From: Arthrobacter sp. AL12
GTDB taxonomy: Bacteria; Actinomycetota; Actinomycetes; Actinomycetales; Micrococcaceae
Length of the DNA: 64,000 nucleotides
Direction of reading: 5' to 3'
Assembly: GCF_029960645.1 (NCBI RefSeq)
Contig: NZ_JASBQY010000003.1
Location: 246,679 to 310,678 of the forward strand
Under the pieces are notes generated by a model. It saw only the letters and a program-made list of their open reading frames with translations. It did not search any database and had not been told where the DNA came from. The stretch's first letter is position 1. Every line of letters starts with the position of its first letter. Below, piece after piece: positions 10,506 through 22,011 of the stretch. Made by a program: the position numbers and the translations under genes.

Positions 10506-10520
10506 CTCCTTACATAGAGT
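10491..10520 (+). promoter_or_regulatory. groESL promoter
   Basis: TTGACC (10491-10496) and TAGAGT (10515-10520) with an 18-base spacer make a good sigma-A type promoter lying between the two CIRCE elements. The transcript would have a leader of about 130 bases before groES. Confidence 0.7.
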
Positions 10521-10525
10521 CGTCA

Positions 10526-10552
10526 TTAGCACTCTCCCTAGGAGGGTGCTAA
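10526..10552. promoter_or_regulatory. CIRCE element 2 (HrcA operator)
   Basis: TTAGCACTC (10526-10534), 9 bases, GGGTGCTAA (10544-10552): one mismatch to the consensus. It lies just after the predicted transcription start, so both CIRCE copies flank the promoter, the usual actinobacterial arrangement. Confidence 0.93.
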
Positions 10553-10660
10553 CACCTGAAGCTTTACAGCCAGGCTGCTGCCGGCACCGCGACGACGGTC
10601 TGTACGCCTTGGCACCACAGCTTTAAAGTCCACGAATTTGCTGACGAAAAGGAGAGGTCA

Positions 10661-10957
10661 TTGTCGGTCTCTATTAAGCCTCTTGAGGATCGTATTGTTG
10701 TCCGCCCGCTCGAAGCCGAGCAGACCACGGCTTCCGGCCTGGTCATCCCGGACTCCGCGCAGGAAAAGCCGCAGGAAGGCGAAGTTGTCGCAGTAGGCCC
10801 CGGCCGCTTTGACGACAACGGCAACCGCGTTCCGATCGACGTCACCATCGGCGACGTTGTTATCTACTCCAAGTACGGCGGAACTGAAGTCAAGACCGGC
10901 GGCACCGAGTACCTCGTGCTGTCCGCCCGCGACGTCCTGGCGATCGTCGTAAAGTAA
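10661..10957 (+). CDS. groES: Co-chaperonin GroES
   Basis: Heptameric lid of the GroEL folding chamber; cytoplasmic. The 98-residue protein starts [20 protein letters not shown], has the mobile loop [17 protein letters not shown] and ends in the beta-strand ARDVLAIVV, all standard. The TTG start is set by an AAGGAGAGG ribosome site (10649-10657). It is the first gene of the CIRCE-controlled operon; groEL follows after 77 bases that contain a CCCCGCGC/GCGCGGGG dyad, which could attenuate or process the transcript. Confidence 0.98.
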   Translation: MSVSIKPLEDRIVVRPLEAEQTTASGLVIPDSAQEKPQEGEVVAVGPGRFDDNGNRVPIDVTIGDVVIYSKYGGTEVKTGGTEYLVLSARDVLAIVVK

Positions 10958-11022
10958 CTCTCTTGGACCCCGCGCCGCCGATCCTCCTTTGACGGGTCAG
11001 TTGCGCGGGGTTCTGTCTTTGA

Positions 11023-12645
<1,623 letters not shown>

Positions 12646-12713
12646 GGTTCACTGCATCAAGGTCCACGTGCGGCGCCCCCGCGGGCGACGCAGCGCCACC
12701 GGGACCGGCTGAA

Positions 12714-12753
12714 CGAAAAGACCGGACCAGCACCAGCTGGTCCGGTCTTTTCG
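12714..12753. terminator. Bidirectional terminator after groEL
   Basis: Perfect 18 bp stem CGAAAAGACCGGACCAGC / GCTGGTCCGGTCTTTTCG with a 4-base ACCA loop. A T-run occurs on both strands, so it can end groEL and the convergent DUF389 gene. Confidence 0.92.
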
Positions 12754-12779
12754 TTGTCTGTGGGGCCGCCCCGCCCGGA

Positions 12780-13751
12780 TCAGCTGCCGGAGGAGCCGAG
12801 GGCCTTCCGACGCAGCCGCAGGTCCTCGCCGCGCGGAAGACGTTTGGTGACGAGCCGGTAGAAAATCAGCACGGCCACTGCGGCCACGACAATTCCCACA
12901 AGGTTCAGTCCCAGCTGAAGGGCCGAGCCGACCGCCTTCTGGTACTCGCCCAGCACGAGCGCGACGGCCACGAACCCCGCCGCCGGCACCGTCGTCACAG
13001 AGATGAAGACCCCGACCAGGGCCGCGGACCGCCGGCTGATGACGGACAGCATCCCTGCGGTCCCTGCCAGCACGGCAACGATCAGCGAATAGGGACCAGG
13101 GTGGTAAATAAATTCCACGGCGGAGCCGCGCTCGAGCACATCGGCGGGAAAGAGGCCAAGCGGCACCGACAGCCACGCCGTGAAGGCTGCCGCCAGCATG
13201 GCCACGGGGAAGCCGACGCCGAGCGCCAGTGCAGCGCTGCGCCCAAGCTGCCATTGCCGTCGCACAAGGGCCACGGCCAGGGCCGCCAGCGGGCCGAATT
13301 CCGGGCCCACCGCCATGGCCCCGACAATAGCGATGGTCGAATTCGTGACGATCCCGATGGCGGCCAGCTGGGTCGCCAGTATCAGGAAGGCGAGATAGCT
13401 CCAGGTCAGGCGCGAGTCCTCGCCGGTCTGCCGGGACACCTCGTCCCAGATCACGGCGTCCGCGCCCTCGCCGGGCGCGTCTACAGTCGCCTTGTCGGCC
13501 CGGTCGGAGAGCACCAACTCCGGCATGCTGACCGAGATCGAACCCTGCTCCTGAACCTTCAGGGCCTGGAGCTTCTCTATCAGCCGCTCGACGGACTCCC
13601 GCGCCAGCAGGACATCGATGACGTCCCCCGGCGGGAGTACGGACGCACCCGGCTGGCGGGACACTTCGGCGACGCCGAGCTCTCCGGTGGAGCAGTCCAT
13701 CACGGCGTCGGACAACTTTTCCGGGACACAAATTCGCAGCTGTGCGATCAC
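12780..13751 (-). CDS. DUF389 family membrane protein
   Basis: Function unknown. The 323-residue protein has a soluble N-terminal domain of about 125 residues (MIAQLRICVPEKLSDAVMDC at its start) and then six or so transmembrane segments, including the family-typical AMAVGPEFGPLAALAVAL, where related proteins have MxPxxGP. DUF389 proteins occur widely in Actinobacteria and Bacteroidetes without an assigned role. The GTG start at 13751 has AGAGGAGG 7 bases upstream. Transcribed toward groEL; divergent from the acyltransferase. Confidence 0.85.
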   Translation of the reverse strand: MIAQLRICVPEKLSDAVMDCSTGELGVAEVSRQPGASVLPPGDVIDVLLARESVERLIEKLQALKVQEQGSISVSMPELVLSDRADKATVDAPGEGADAVIWDEVSRQTGEDSRLTWSYLAFLILATQLAAIGIVTNSTIAIVGAMAVGPEFGPLAALAVALVRRQWQLGRSAALALGVGFPVAMLAAAFTAWLSVPLGLFPADVLERGSAVEFIYHPGPYSLIVAVLAGTAGMLSVISRRSAALVGVFISVTTVPAAGFVAVALVLGEYQKAVGSALQLGLNLVGIVVAAVAVLIFYRLVTKRLPRGEDLRLRRKALGSSGS

Positions 13752-13898
13752 GATGCGGCCTCCTCTGGCTCGTTACAGGGTAGCCTCCGGGACCACCCAA
13801 ATCCGGCGACCGGGGGGCCGCACGCGCCGCCGTGGTTGGCCAGAAAAATTACGGCTCGGTAAGATAGTTGCTTTGGAAACCGGCCTGGAGGGTCCCGA

Positions 13899-15977
13899 GT
13901 GTCGATTGAGCGAACCATGGCCACCCCGCAGGCTGCGGGTGGGCAGGCCCCCACGCGCGCAACGCCGGGCTACCGTCCCGAGGTCCAGGGCCTCCGTGCC
14001 CTCGCGGTCCTCATGGTGGTCAGCTACCACGTGTGGCTCGGGCGGGTCTCCGGCGGGGTCGACATTTTCCTGCTGATTTCGGCGTTCCTGATGACGCTCA
14101 GCTTTGCCCGCAAGGTCGAGGCCGGCAAGCCCCTGCGGCTCCTGAGCCACTGGCTCCACCTGCTCAAGCGGCTGCTTCCCGCCGTCGTCGTGGTCATCCT
14201 TGGCGTGCTGGCAGGCACCCGCGTCGTCCTGCCCCAGAGCCGCTGGCCGGACGTGCTGGACCAGGCCTGGGCCTCGCTGCTGTACCGGCAGAACTGGCTC
14301 CTCGCGGATACCGCCGTCGACTACTACGCGCAGGACCACGCCGGGGCCAGCCCGCTGCAGCACTTCTGGTCACTGTCCATCCAGGGCCAGGTGTTCCTGC
14401 TCTGGCCGCTCGTGTTCGCCGGCGCGGCCCTGCTGCTGCGCCTCCTGCGCCGGACCCCGCTGGGGGACCGGGTCAGCTATCCCGCCCTCCTGGGCGCGGC
14501 GTTCGGGGCGATCTTCGTGGTGTCCCTGGTGTTTTCGATCGAGCAGACCGCCACCAACCAGTCCTACGCCTACTTCGACACCCGAACCCGCCTCTGGGAG
14601 TTCGCCCTCGGCTCGCTGCTGGCGCTCGCGCTGCCGCACCTCAACCCCGGCAAGGCGTTGCGGCTGGTCCTCGGCTGGGGTGGCCTCGCCGCGATGCTCT
14701 CCTGCGGCCTGCTGCTCACCGTGGACCGCTCCTTCCCCGGCTTCATCGCGCTGTGGCCAACGCTGGCCGCGGCGGCCATCATCGTCGCCGGGCAGAGCGG
14801 CAGCCGCTTCGGTGCGGACCGCTTCCTGACCTGGAAGCCGCTGGTGGCGCTCGGGGACAACTCCTACGCCCTGTACCTCTGGCACTGGCCGCTGCTGGTG
14901 CTGGCCCTCGCCGCGACCGGCATCACCGCCCCGAACCTGGTCCAGGGCCTGGCGATCGTGGCCGCCTCGATCGTGCTGGCCGTGCTGACCACCCGGTTCG
15001 TGGAGAAGCCGCTGCGCGAGTGGCACTGGCCGCAGCGCCGGACCTGGCGCACCGCCGTCGTCATCGCGGCGTGCGGCGCGCTGCTGGCGGGCCCGGTGTC
15101 CGTGTGGCAGAGCAAGCTGGTGGCAGACGAGGCCGCGGCCGCGGCACAGCCGAGGGAACTGACCCCCGGCGCGGCCGCCCTGGCGCCCGAGAACGCGGGC
15201 AAGCCCACGCCGGACGCGAAGATCATCCCGGCCCCGGCCGCCATGAAGAACGAGTGGGCGGACATCGACGGGCTGTGCACGGACGGGAACGTCCCGGGCG
15301 ATCCGCTGCTCGCGGGATGCCTGCAGAACAACCGCCCGGACACCGTCACAAAACGCATCGTGGTGCTCGGTGACTCCCACGCCCAGCAGTACATGGCCGC
15401 GCTCGGCCCGATTGCCCGCAGCCACGGCTGGGAAGTCGTGGCCCTCCTGAAGGGCAACTGCCGCTTCGGCGCCGAATCCCCGGACCGGGACGCCGACTGC
15501 AACGCGTTCAACCGGGCCAGCGCCCAGTACGTCCTGGACCACCGGCCCGACGCGGTTTTCACCGTCGCCTCGCTGACCCACAAGGACGCACCCTTCGAAA
15601 CCGAGGTGCCGCAGTACCTCGAAGGCATCGAACCCTTCGCCGACACCGGCATCGAAGTCGTCGGCATCCGCGACAACCCCCGCTTCAACATGAACATGCC
15701 CGAGTGCGTCCAGAAGCACGGCCCGGAGGCACCGAAATGCCGGGTGCCGCTGCAGGAATCCCTGGCCGAGTCCTCCCCGCTGGACGCCTACCGGGGGAAG
15801 GTGCCGCGGCTGCACCTGATGGACCTGAGCGAGTTCATCTGCGCCGGCGGGATCTGCCCGGCCGTCGTCGGGAATGTGTACGTCTACAAGGACGACAACC
15901 ACCTGACCAAGACGTATGTCCAGAGCATGGTCCCCATGTTCGAACAGCGCCTGCTGGCGGCCACCGGCTGGACCTGA
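13899..15977 (+). CDS. Acyltransferase 3 (OafA/YrhL type) fused to SGNH hydrolase domain
   Basis: Predicted O-acetyltransferase of cell-surface polysaccharide or peptidoglycan. Residues about 25-390 form the ten-helix acyltransferase-3 membrane domain; it begins YRPEVQGLRALAVLMVVSYH, with the catalytic-type Arg...His pattern at its end, and contains LYLWHWPLLV. After a linker, residues about 460-690 are a periplasmic SGNH domain with block I GDSHAQQYM and the C-terminal Asp/His block VYKDDNHLT. Start GTG 13899 has GGAGGG upstream. The usual partner glycan genes are not nearby, so its substrate cannot be read from context. Confidence 0.9.
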   Translation: MSIERTMATPQAAGGQAPTRATPGYRPEVQGLRALAVLMVVSYHVWLGRVSGGVDIFLLISAFLMTLSFARKVEAGKPLRLLSHWLHLLKRLLPAVVVVILGVLAGTRVVLPQSRWPDVLDQAWASLLYRQNWLLADTAVDYYAQDHAGASPLQHFWSLSIQGQVFLLWPLVFAGAALLLRLLRRTPLGDRVSYPALLGAAFGAIFVVSLVFSIEQTATNQSYAYFDTRTRLWEFALGSLLALALPHLNPGKALRLVLGWGGLAAMLSCGLLLTVDRSFPGFIALWPTLAAAAIIVAGQSGSRFGADRFLTWKPLVALGDNSYALYLWHWPLLVLALAATGITAPNLVQGLAIVAASIVLAVLTTRFVEKPLREWHWPQRRTWRTAVVIAACGALLAGPVSVWQSKLVADEAAAAAQPRELTPGAAALAPENAGKPTPDAKIIPAPAAMKNEWADIDGLCTDGNVPGDPLLAGCLQNNRPDTVTKRIVVLGDSHAQQYMAALGPIARSHGWEVVALLKGNCRFGAESPDRDADCNAFNRASAQYVLDHRPDAVFTVASLTHKDAPFETEVPQYLEGIEPFADTGIEVVGIRDNPRFNMNMPECVQKHGPEAPKCRVPLQESLAESSPLDAYRGKVPRLHLMDLSEFICAGGICPAVVGNVYVYKDDNHLTKTYVQSMVPMFEQRLLAATGWT

Positions 15978-16096
15978 CCCGGCGGCGCGCCGGCCCGTCC
16001 GGTGCCGTTGCTCACATTACTGCCGCGGAATATGGGGATCGCCGCCTAGGTTCTAGTATTTATTCAACACTTCTGCACAGGCCATGCCCGTAATGA

Positions 16097-17671
<1,575 letters not shown>

Positions 17672-17704
17672 ACCCCACTGCGCAGGTCACCCAGGTAACT
17701 CCCA

Positions 17705-17740
17705 GCAGGGGCCGTTTTGGACGCTCATAACGGCCCCTGC
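17705..17740. terminator. Stem-loop after guaB
   Basis: GCAGGGGCCGTT (17705-17716) and AACGGCCCCTGC (17729-17740) form a perfect 12 bp stem with a 12-base loop. There is no T-run after it, so it is a weaker terminator candidate or a 3'-end stabiliser. Confidence 0.6.
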
Positions 17741-17780
17741 CGCGAGCCGGTTGGGCAGGCGGGTGTCCTAGGCTGGAGGC

Positions 17781-19622
17781 ATGTCCGAACTCAGGCCCGC
17801 CCGCGAGCCGAAGCGCAAACTGGCGCTGCGGCCCTACGCCCGCGCGGTGGCGCAGGTGCTGCGCGTCAGCTTCCAGGCCTCGCCCGCCGCCGTCGTAATG
17901 AAGGTCGCGGGCTCGCTGATCTCCGCGCTGCTCCCGCTCGTCACCACCTACTTCGCCGCCCTGACCACCACGTCCCTCGCGGCCGCCTACGCGGGCGACG
18001 CCGCCGCGGGCCAGCAGGCCATTGTCTACGTCATCATCACCGCCGCTTTGGGCTTGTTCTGGGGCGCCTTCAGCAGCGTGGACCGGTACATCCAGCAGCT
18101 CATGAGCTTCAAGGTCGGCGCGATCGTGGGCGACCTCATGTACGAGCGGTTCCTGGCGCTGGAATTCTGGCGCTACGACGACAAGGAAACGGTGGACCTG
18201 TACGACCGGGCCAAGCGCTTCTCCGACTCCTACGCCCGGGTCCTGGACCGGATCGCGGCCATCTTCACCCAGCTCGTCTCCGTGATCCTGGCGATCGGCG
18301 CGCTGCTGCTGGTCAGCTGGTGGATCGCCGTGATCGTGCTCGTGGCGATCGTGCCCAGCGTGTACCTGCAGTTCAAGCTCTCCCGCGAGCAGATCGCGCA
18401 CTGGAACACCCAGATCGACTCACGCCGGCAGCGGCGGATGATCGAGACCAACCTCCTGCGCCCGCAGCACATCGCCGAGATGCGCCTCTACGGGATCGTC
18501 GGGTACCTCATGGAGTTCCGCTCCCGGCTGCGGGACGCGGACGAGCGGCGGCGGCTGGATTTCCAGAAACGCTATATCCCCAAACAGCTCGCCGCCGACG
18601 CCCTGCAGTACGGCGCCGAGGTCGTGTCGCTGATCTGGGTGGTCGGGCAGATCATCGCCCGGGCGCAGCCCGTCGGGCAGTTCCTCTACGTCCAGCAGAT
18701 CGTCAGTCGGGCCCTGTCCACGGCCAACAGCCTCGTCTCCTCCCTCAGCTCCATCGACGAGGACCTCGCGAACCTCAAGGACTACGAGCTCTTTATGGCG
18801 CTGCCGGTCCCCTCCGGCCAGGCGCCGCCGCTGCTGCAGGCGCCCACCACCGTGGAACTGCGGGACATCCGCTTCACCTACACGGGCAGCGACCTGGAGG
18901 TCATCAGGGGGATTTCGCTGACCATCCGCGAAGGCCAGCACATCGCCATCGTGGGGGAGAACGGTGCCGGCAAGTCCACTCTCATCCGCGTCCTGGCCGG
19001 GCTCTACCGCCCGGACTTCGGGCAGGTGCTGCTCGACGGCGTTGATCTCGCCGCCGTCGACGTCAAGTCCTGGCACCGCCATCTGGCGGTGCTCAGCCAG
19101 GAGTTCCTGAAGTACGAATTCGCGACCGCGGCGGAGAACATTTTCTTCGGCGACGTCGATTCACCGCGCGACGACGGGCGGATCCGCCGCGCCGCGGCCG
19201 ACGCCGAAGCGCTCGAATTCATCAACAAGCTGCCGAACGGCCTGGACAACCACGTCAGCAACTGGATGGAGGATCCGCGCGGACGGAAGGGCAGTGGGCT
19301 GTCCGGCGGGCAGTGGCAGCGACTGGCGATGGCCCGGAACTTCTACCGCAATGCCCCGTTCATGGTCATGGACGAGCCGACCTCGGCCATCGACGCACTC
19401 GCCGAGCACCGGATCTTCACCCGGCTTTTCGCGGACCGCAGCAGCACGATCATCGCCATCAGCCACCGCCTCGCCACGATCGAGAAGGCGGACATCGTCT
19501 ACATGCTGGAGGACGGCCGGATTGTGGAGCAGGGCACGCACAAGGAGCTGGTGGCCCTGCGCGGCCGCTACTTCCGGATGTTCGAGTCCCAGCTCAGCGT
19601 GGATGAGGCCGAAGGCATCTGA
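17781..19622 (+). CDS. ABC transporter, fused permease and ATPase (exporter type)
   Basis: Half-transporter that would dimerise to export an unknown substrate. Residues about 35-330 hold the six-helix membrane domain and residues about 355-600 the ATPase: Walker A GENGAGKST, signature LSGGQWQRLAMAR, Walker B FMVMDEPTSAID and the H-loop ISHRLAT. The 613-residue length is typical. The ATG follows TAGGCT (17769-17774) by 6 bases, indicating a leaderless message. Genes nearby give no substrate; the terminator at 19784-19825 separates it from the convergent protease. Confidence 0.9.
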   Translation: MSELRPAREPKRKLALRPYARAVAQVLRVSFQASPAAVVMKVAGSLISALLPLVTTYFAALTTTSLAAAYAGDAAAGQQAIVYVIITAALGLFWGAFSSVDRYIQQLMSFKVGAIVGDLMYERFLALEFWRYDDKETVDLYDRAKRFSDSYARVLDRIAAIFTQLVSVILAIGALLLVSWWIAVIVLVAIVPSVYLQFKLSREQIAHWNTQIDSRRQRRMIETNLLRPQHIAEMRLYGIVGYLMEFRSRLRDADERRRLDFQKRYIPKQLAADALQYGAEVVSLIWVVGQIIARAQPVGQFLYVQQIVSRALSTANSLVSSLSSIDEDLANLKDYELFMALPVPSGQAPPLLQAPTTVELRDIRFTYTGSDLEVIRGISLTIREGQHIAIVGENGAGKSTLIRVLAGLYRPDFGQVLLDGVDLAAVDVKSWHRHLAVLSQEFLKYEFATAAENIFFGDVDSPRDDGRIRRAAADAEALEFINKLPNGLDNHVSNWMEDPRGRKGSGLSGGQWQRLAMARNFYRNAPFMVMDEPTSAIDALAEHRIFTRLFADRSSTIIAISHRLATIEKADIVYMLEDGRIVEQGTHKELVALRGRYFRMFESQLSVDEAEGI

Positions 19623-19712
19623 GGGGAGGGCCGGGGCAGGGAGCCTGCGGAGGCCCTGCCCGCCCGGCCTGTCCGGACTGACTGCCCTGCAGACCTGCCG
19701 GAGCTGCGGTCC

Positions 19713-19822
19713 CCGCGGGACATGCCCCCCGTGAGCCTGGTCCACTGGACATAACGCCGCTATGCCCACTCCCGGGCACAAAGAATGGGCATGTCCTCCC
19801 CGGCGGGGAGGACATGCCCATT
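19713..19822. repeat. Intergenic nested-palindrome repeat, copy 3 of 3
   Basis: Starts CCGCGGGACATGCCC like copy 1, has a central palindrome TGGACATAACGCCGCTATG followed by CCCA, and ends AATGGGCATGTCC. In this copy the right arm is extended into an 18 bp perfect hairpin with a T-run, so the element has become (or been recruited as) a terminator between two convergent genes. Confidence 0.7.
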
Positions 19823-19825
19823 TTT
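19784..19825. terminator. Bidirectional terminator between ABC exporter and subtilase
   Basis: AATGGGCATGTCCTCCCC (19784-19801), loop GGC, GGGGAGGACATGCCCATT (19805-19822): 18 bp without mismatch. T5 follows on the + strand and a short AAGAA precedes it, giving a T-rich run on the complement. Confidence 0.92.
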
Positions 19826-19839
19826 GATGCCCGGCGTTG

Positions 19840-21738
19840 CTACGAGGCCGTCACCGATGTGTCGTCCACGAAGAAGTAAGTCTTGAGCGAGGAGTCCTCC
19901 ACGCCCAGAAAGCGCAGGGTGACAGTCTTGCCCTTGAACGCGGACAGATCCAAAGTTTTCAGCACATACCCGGTCGATTTGTTGAGGTTGGAGTAGGTGG
20001 CAAGCGTCGTCGTGACGCCACCGCTGATGGCCTGGACCTTCAGGGTGTCGTAGGCGGTCGCGGCTGTCTCGTCGGTCAGCGTCTTCAGGTAGAAGGACAG
20101 GCTGGAACCCGTGACGGAGGAAGGGATGGAGAATATCTGGTCGAGCTTGTACGACGTCGCCTGGCCCCAGCCGTTCAGGCCAGCGAAACCGCTGCCCGTG
20201 CGCGCGTTGGTTCCGGTCTCAAAGGTGTCCGCGTGGTCGGCGGTCCAGGATGCCGAGCCGCTCTCGAAGCCCGGGTTCAGCAGCAGATTGCCCGACGGCG
20301 GCGGGGTTGTTCCGCCAAGCAGCCCCATCGTGGCGGTGGCATCGGAGAGTCCGGCGCCGCACCCCTTGGTGCAGCCGCCCGGCATCGTCCGGGTGCCCTG
20401 CCGCAGCGTGGACTCCACCTGGGCCGGGCTTAGTGCGGGGGACTTGGACTTCATCAGGGCCACGAGGCCGGCGACGTGCGGAGCCGCCATCGAGGTGCCC
20501 TGGTAGTTGGCGTAGCCGGCCCCGCCCGGCGTCGAAGTTCCGGTGTTGATCGTGGAGAGGATGCCGCCGCTGCTGACGCTGGTGTCGCCGCCCGGGGCGG
20601 TGAGGTCCACGGTGGCGCCGTAATTGGAGTAGTAGGACAGGCTGCCGCTGGGGTTGCTAGCGGCGACGGTCACCACGGAGGTGCAGTTGGCCGGGCGGAA
20701 GCCGGCAGCGTCCTGATTGCTGTTGCCGGCAGCCACCACCACCGTGGAGCCCCGCGACACCGCGGAGTTGATCGCGGCCTGGTAGGTGGTGCCGCAGGTG
20801 CCGGAACCGCCCAGGCTCATGTTGATGACGTTGGCCGGGTTGGCGTTGGCGGGGATCCCCGAGACGGTGCCGCCGGAGGCCCAGATGATGGCGTCCGCGA
20901 TGTCGGAGAGGGAACCGCCGCACTTGGCCAGAACGCGGACCGGAAGGACCTTCGCGTTCGGGGCGACCCCGGCCACCCCCGTGGAGTTGCCCGTTACGGC
21001 GGCAACGGTGCCGGAGACGTGCGTGCCGTGCCAGGAAGAGTTGGCGGCTGCGGTCTGGCCGCATTCCCCGCCGGCGTACCAGTCGCCCTGGTCCTGGGCA
21101 TTGGAGTCCCGGCCGTTGCCGTCGCGCGCCGCGGTGGCATCGGAGACGAAGTCGTAGCCCGGCAGCACGTTGGCGTCCAGGTCCGGGTGCGCAGTAATGC
21201 CGGTGTCTATCACGGCGACGGTGGCCCCTGACCCGGTGGAGACATCCCAGGCGCCGGGGATGCGCATGCCGTTGGCCCCGGTGAAGTCCCACTGCTCCCC
21301 GTAGCGGGTGTCGTTCGGCGACAGGACGGCCGTCATGCGGGCATCTGGTTCCACGGCGTTGACCGCTCCGGAAGCGACGATTGCGTCCATGAAGTCCCGG
21401 GCGGCCTGATCGGAAAGCGCCTTGTCCGAGGCGATCAGGGTTCCGCCGGTGGCCAGGGCACGCAGTTCCCGCACACTCACCCCCTGCTGCCTGGCCGCGG
21501 CGCCCCACGCGTTCGCGCGTCCGTTGGGCGTGGCGTTGCCCGGCGTGTTCTTGAAGCTGACGATGAACTGCGTGTAGGATTCGCCGGCGTTGACGTCCGG
21601 AGCCGGAACATTCTCCGAGGCCACCGGCCCGGTGCCGGGGGTGGCGAGCGCCGGGGGGACGGCGAGGGTCATGGTGCCGACGACGGCGGCCAGCGACAGG
21701 GCCAGGACGCGGTACGTCCTGAGTGATGCACTTCCCAT
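19840..21738 (-). CDS. Secreted subtilisin-family (S8) serine protease with C-terminal beta-sandwich domain
   Basis: Extracellular endopeptidase. Starting at ATG 21738 the 632-residue protein has a Sec signal (TYRVLALSLAAVVGTMTLAV, cleavage near ALA-TPG), an inhibitor-I9-like propeptide to about residue 140, and a complete triad: Asp178 in VAVIDTGI, His237 in WHGTHVSG, Ser416 in YQGTSMAAPHVAG. After a Pro/Gly hinge near 480, residues about 484-632 (NLLLNPGFESGSASW onward) form a jelly-roll, carbohydrate-binding-like domain. The frame is open a further 51 codons upstream, but those codons are AT-rich promoter DNA. It sits alone between a terminator and its own promoter. Confidence 0.93.
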   Translation of the reverse strand: MGSASLRTYRVLALSLAAVVGTMTLAVPPALATPGTGPVASENVPAPDVNAGESYTQFIVSFKNTPGNATPNGRANAWGAAARQQGVSVRELRALATGGTLIASDKALSDQAARDFMDAIVASGAVNAVEPDARMTAVLSPNDTRYGEQWDFTGANGMRIPGAWDVSTGSGATVAVIDTGITAHPDLDANVLPGYDFVSDATAARDGNGRDSNAQDQGDWYAGGECGQTAAANSSWHGTHVSGTVAAVTGNSTGVAGVAPNAKVLPVRVLAKCGGSLSDIADAIIWASGGTVSGIPANANPANVINMSLGGSGTCGTTYQAAINSAVSRGSTVVVAAGNSNQDAAGFRPANCTSVVTVAASNPSGSLSYYSNYGATVDLTAPGGDTSVSSGGILSTINTGTSTPGGAGYANYQGTSMAAPHVAGLVALMKSKSPALSPAQVESTLRQGTRTMPGGCTKGCGAGLSDATATMGLLGGTTPPPSGNLLLNPGFESGSASWTADHADTFETGTNARTGSGFAGLNGWGQATSYKLDQIFSIPSSVTGSSLSFYLKTLTDETAATAYDTLKVQAISGGVTTTLATYSNLNKSTGYVLKTLDLSAFKGKTVTLRFLGVEDSSLKTYFFVDDTSVTAS

Positions 21739-21845
21739 GGGTTCTGCTTTCTGTAACCGGGCATTGCGGAATGACCGGAACTGGAGGTGGAAGCCGCTGG
21801 ATGAAATGCGGCCGGACGAAAGCAAACGTAAAGGCATTTTCACGA

Positions 21846-21873
21846 TTTGTAAACCATTGACAAAGTCTGTCAA
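21846..21873 (-). promoter_or_regulatory. Subtilase promoter with palindrome over the -35 box
   Basis: On the complement, TTGACA (21868-21873) and TACAAA (21846-21851) are separated by 16 bases. The -35 box is one arm of the perfect dyad TTGACA-AAGTC-TGTCAA (21857-21873), a likely repressor or activator site. The surrounding 100 bases (about 21800-21900) are conspicuously AT-rich for this genome, including AATTAATT. The rest of the 273-base gap to guaB3 has nothing else recognisable. Confidence 0.6.
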
Positions 21874-22011
21874 GTTAGTGTTGACTATCAATTAATTGGT
21901 GGGCGGCGGAGAGTCTTCCCGCAATGCGGGCAGCGGCCGCCGCCGCGCCCTCCGCGGCCCGGTGGCGCGGCCCAATGCCGGGTCAAGGGCAGGGTCAAGT
22001 AAAGTGGGCAC

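Noticed and set aside
14370..15902. Long open frames on the complement opposite the acyltransferase (also 14033-15373 on the + strand in another frame)
   Set aside because: Arg/Gly/His-rich translations without domain signatures; typical shadows of a GC-rich gene.
13899..15977. Signs of a polysaccharide gene island around the acyltransferase
   Set aside because: Neighbours are DUF389, groEL and guaB; no glycosyltransferases or wzx/wzy genes.
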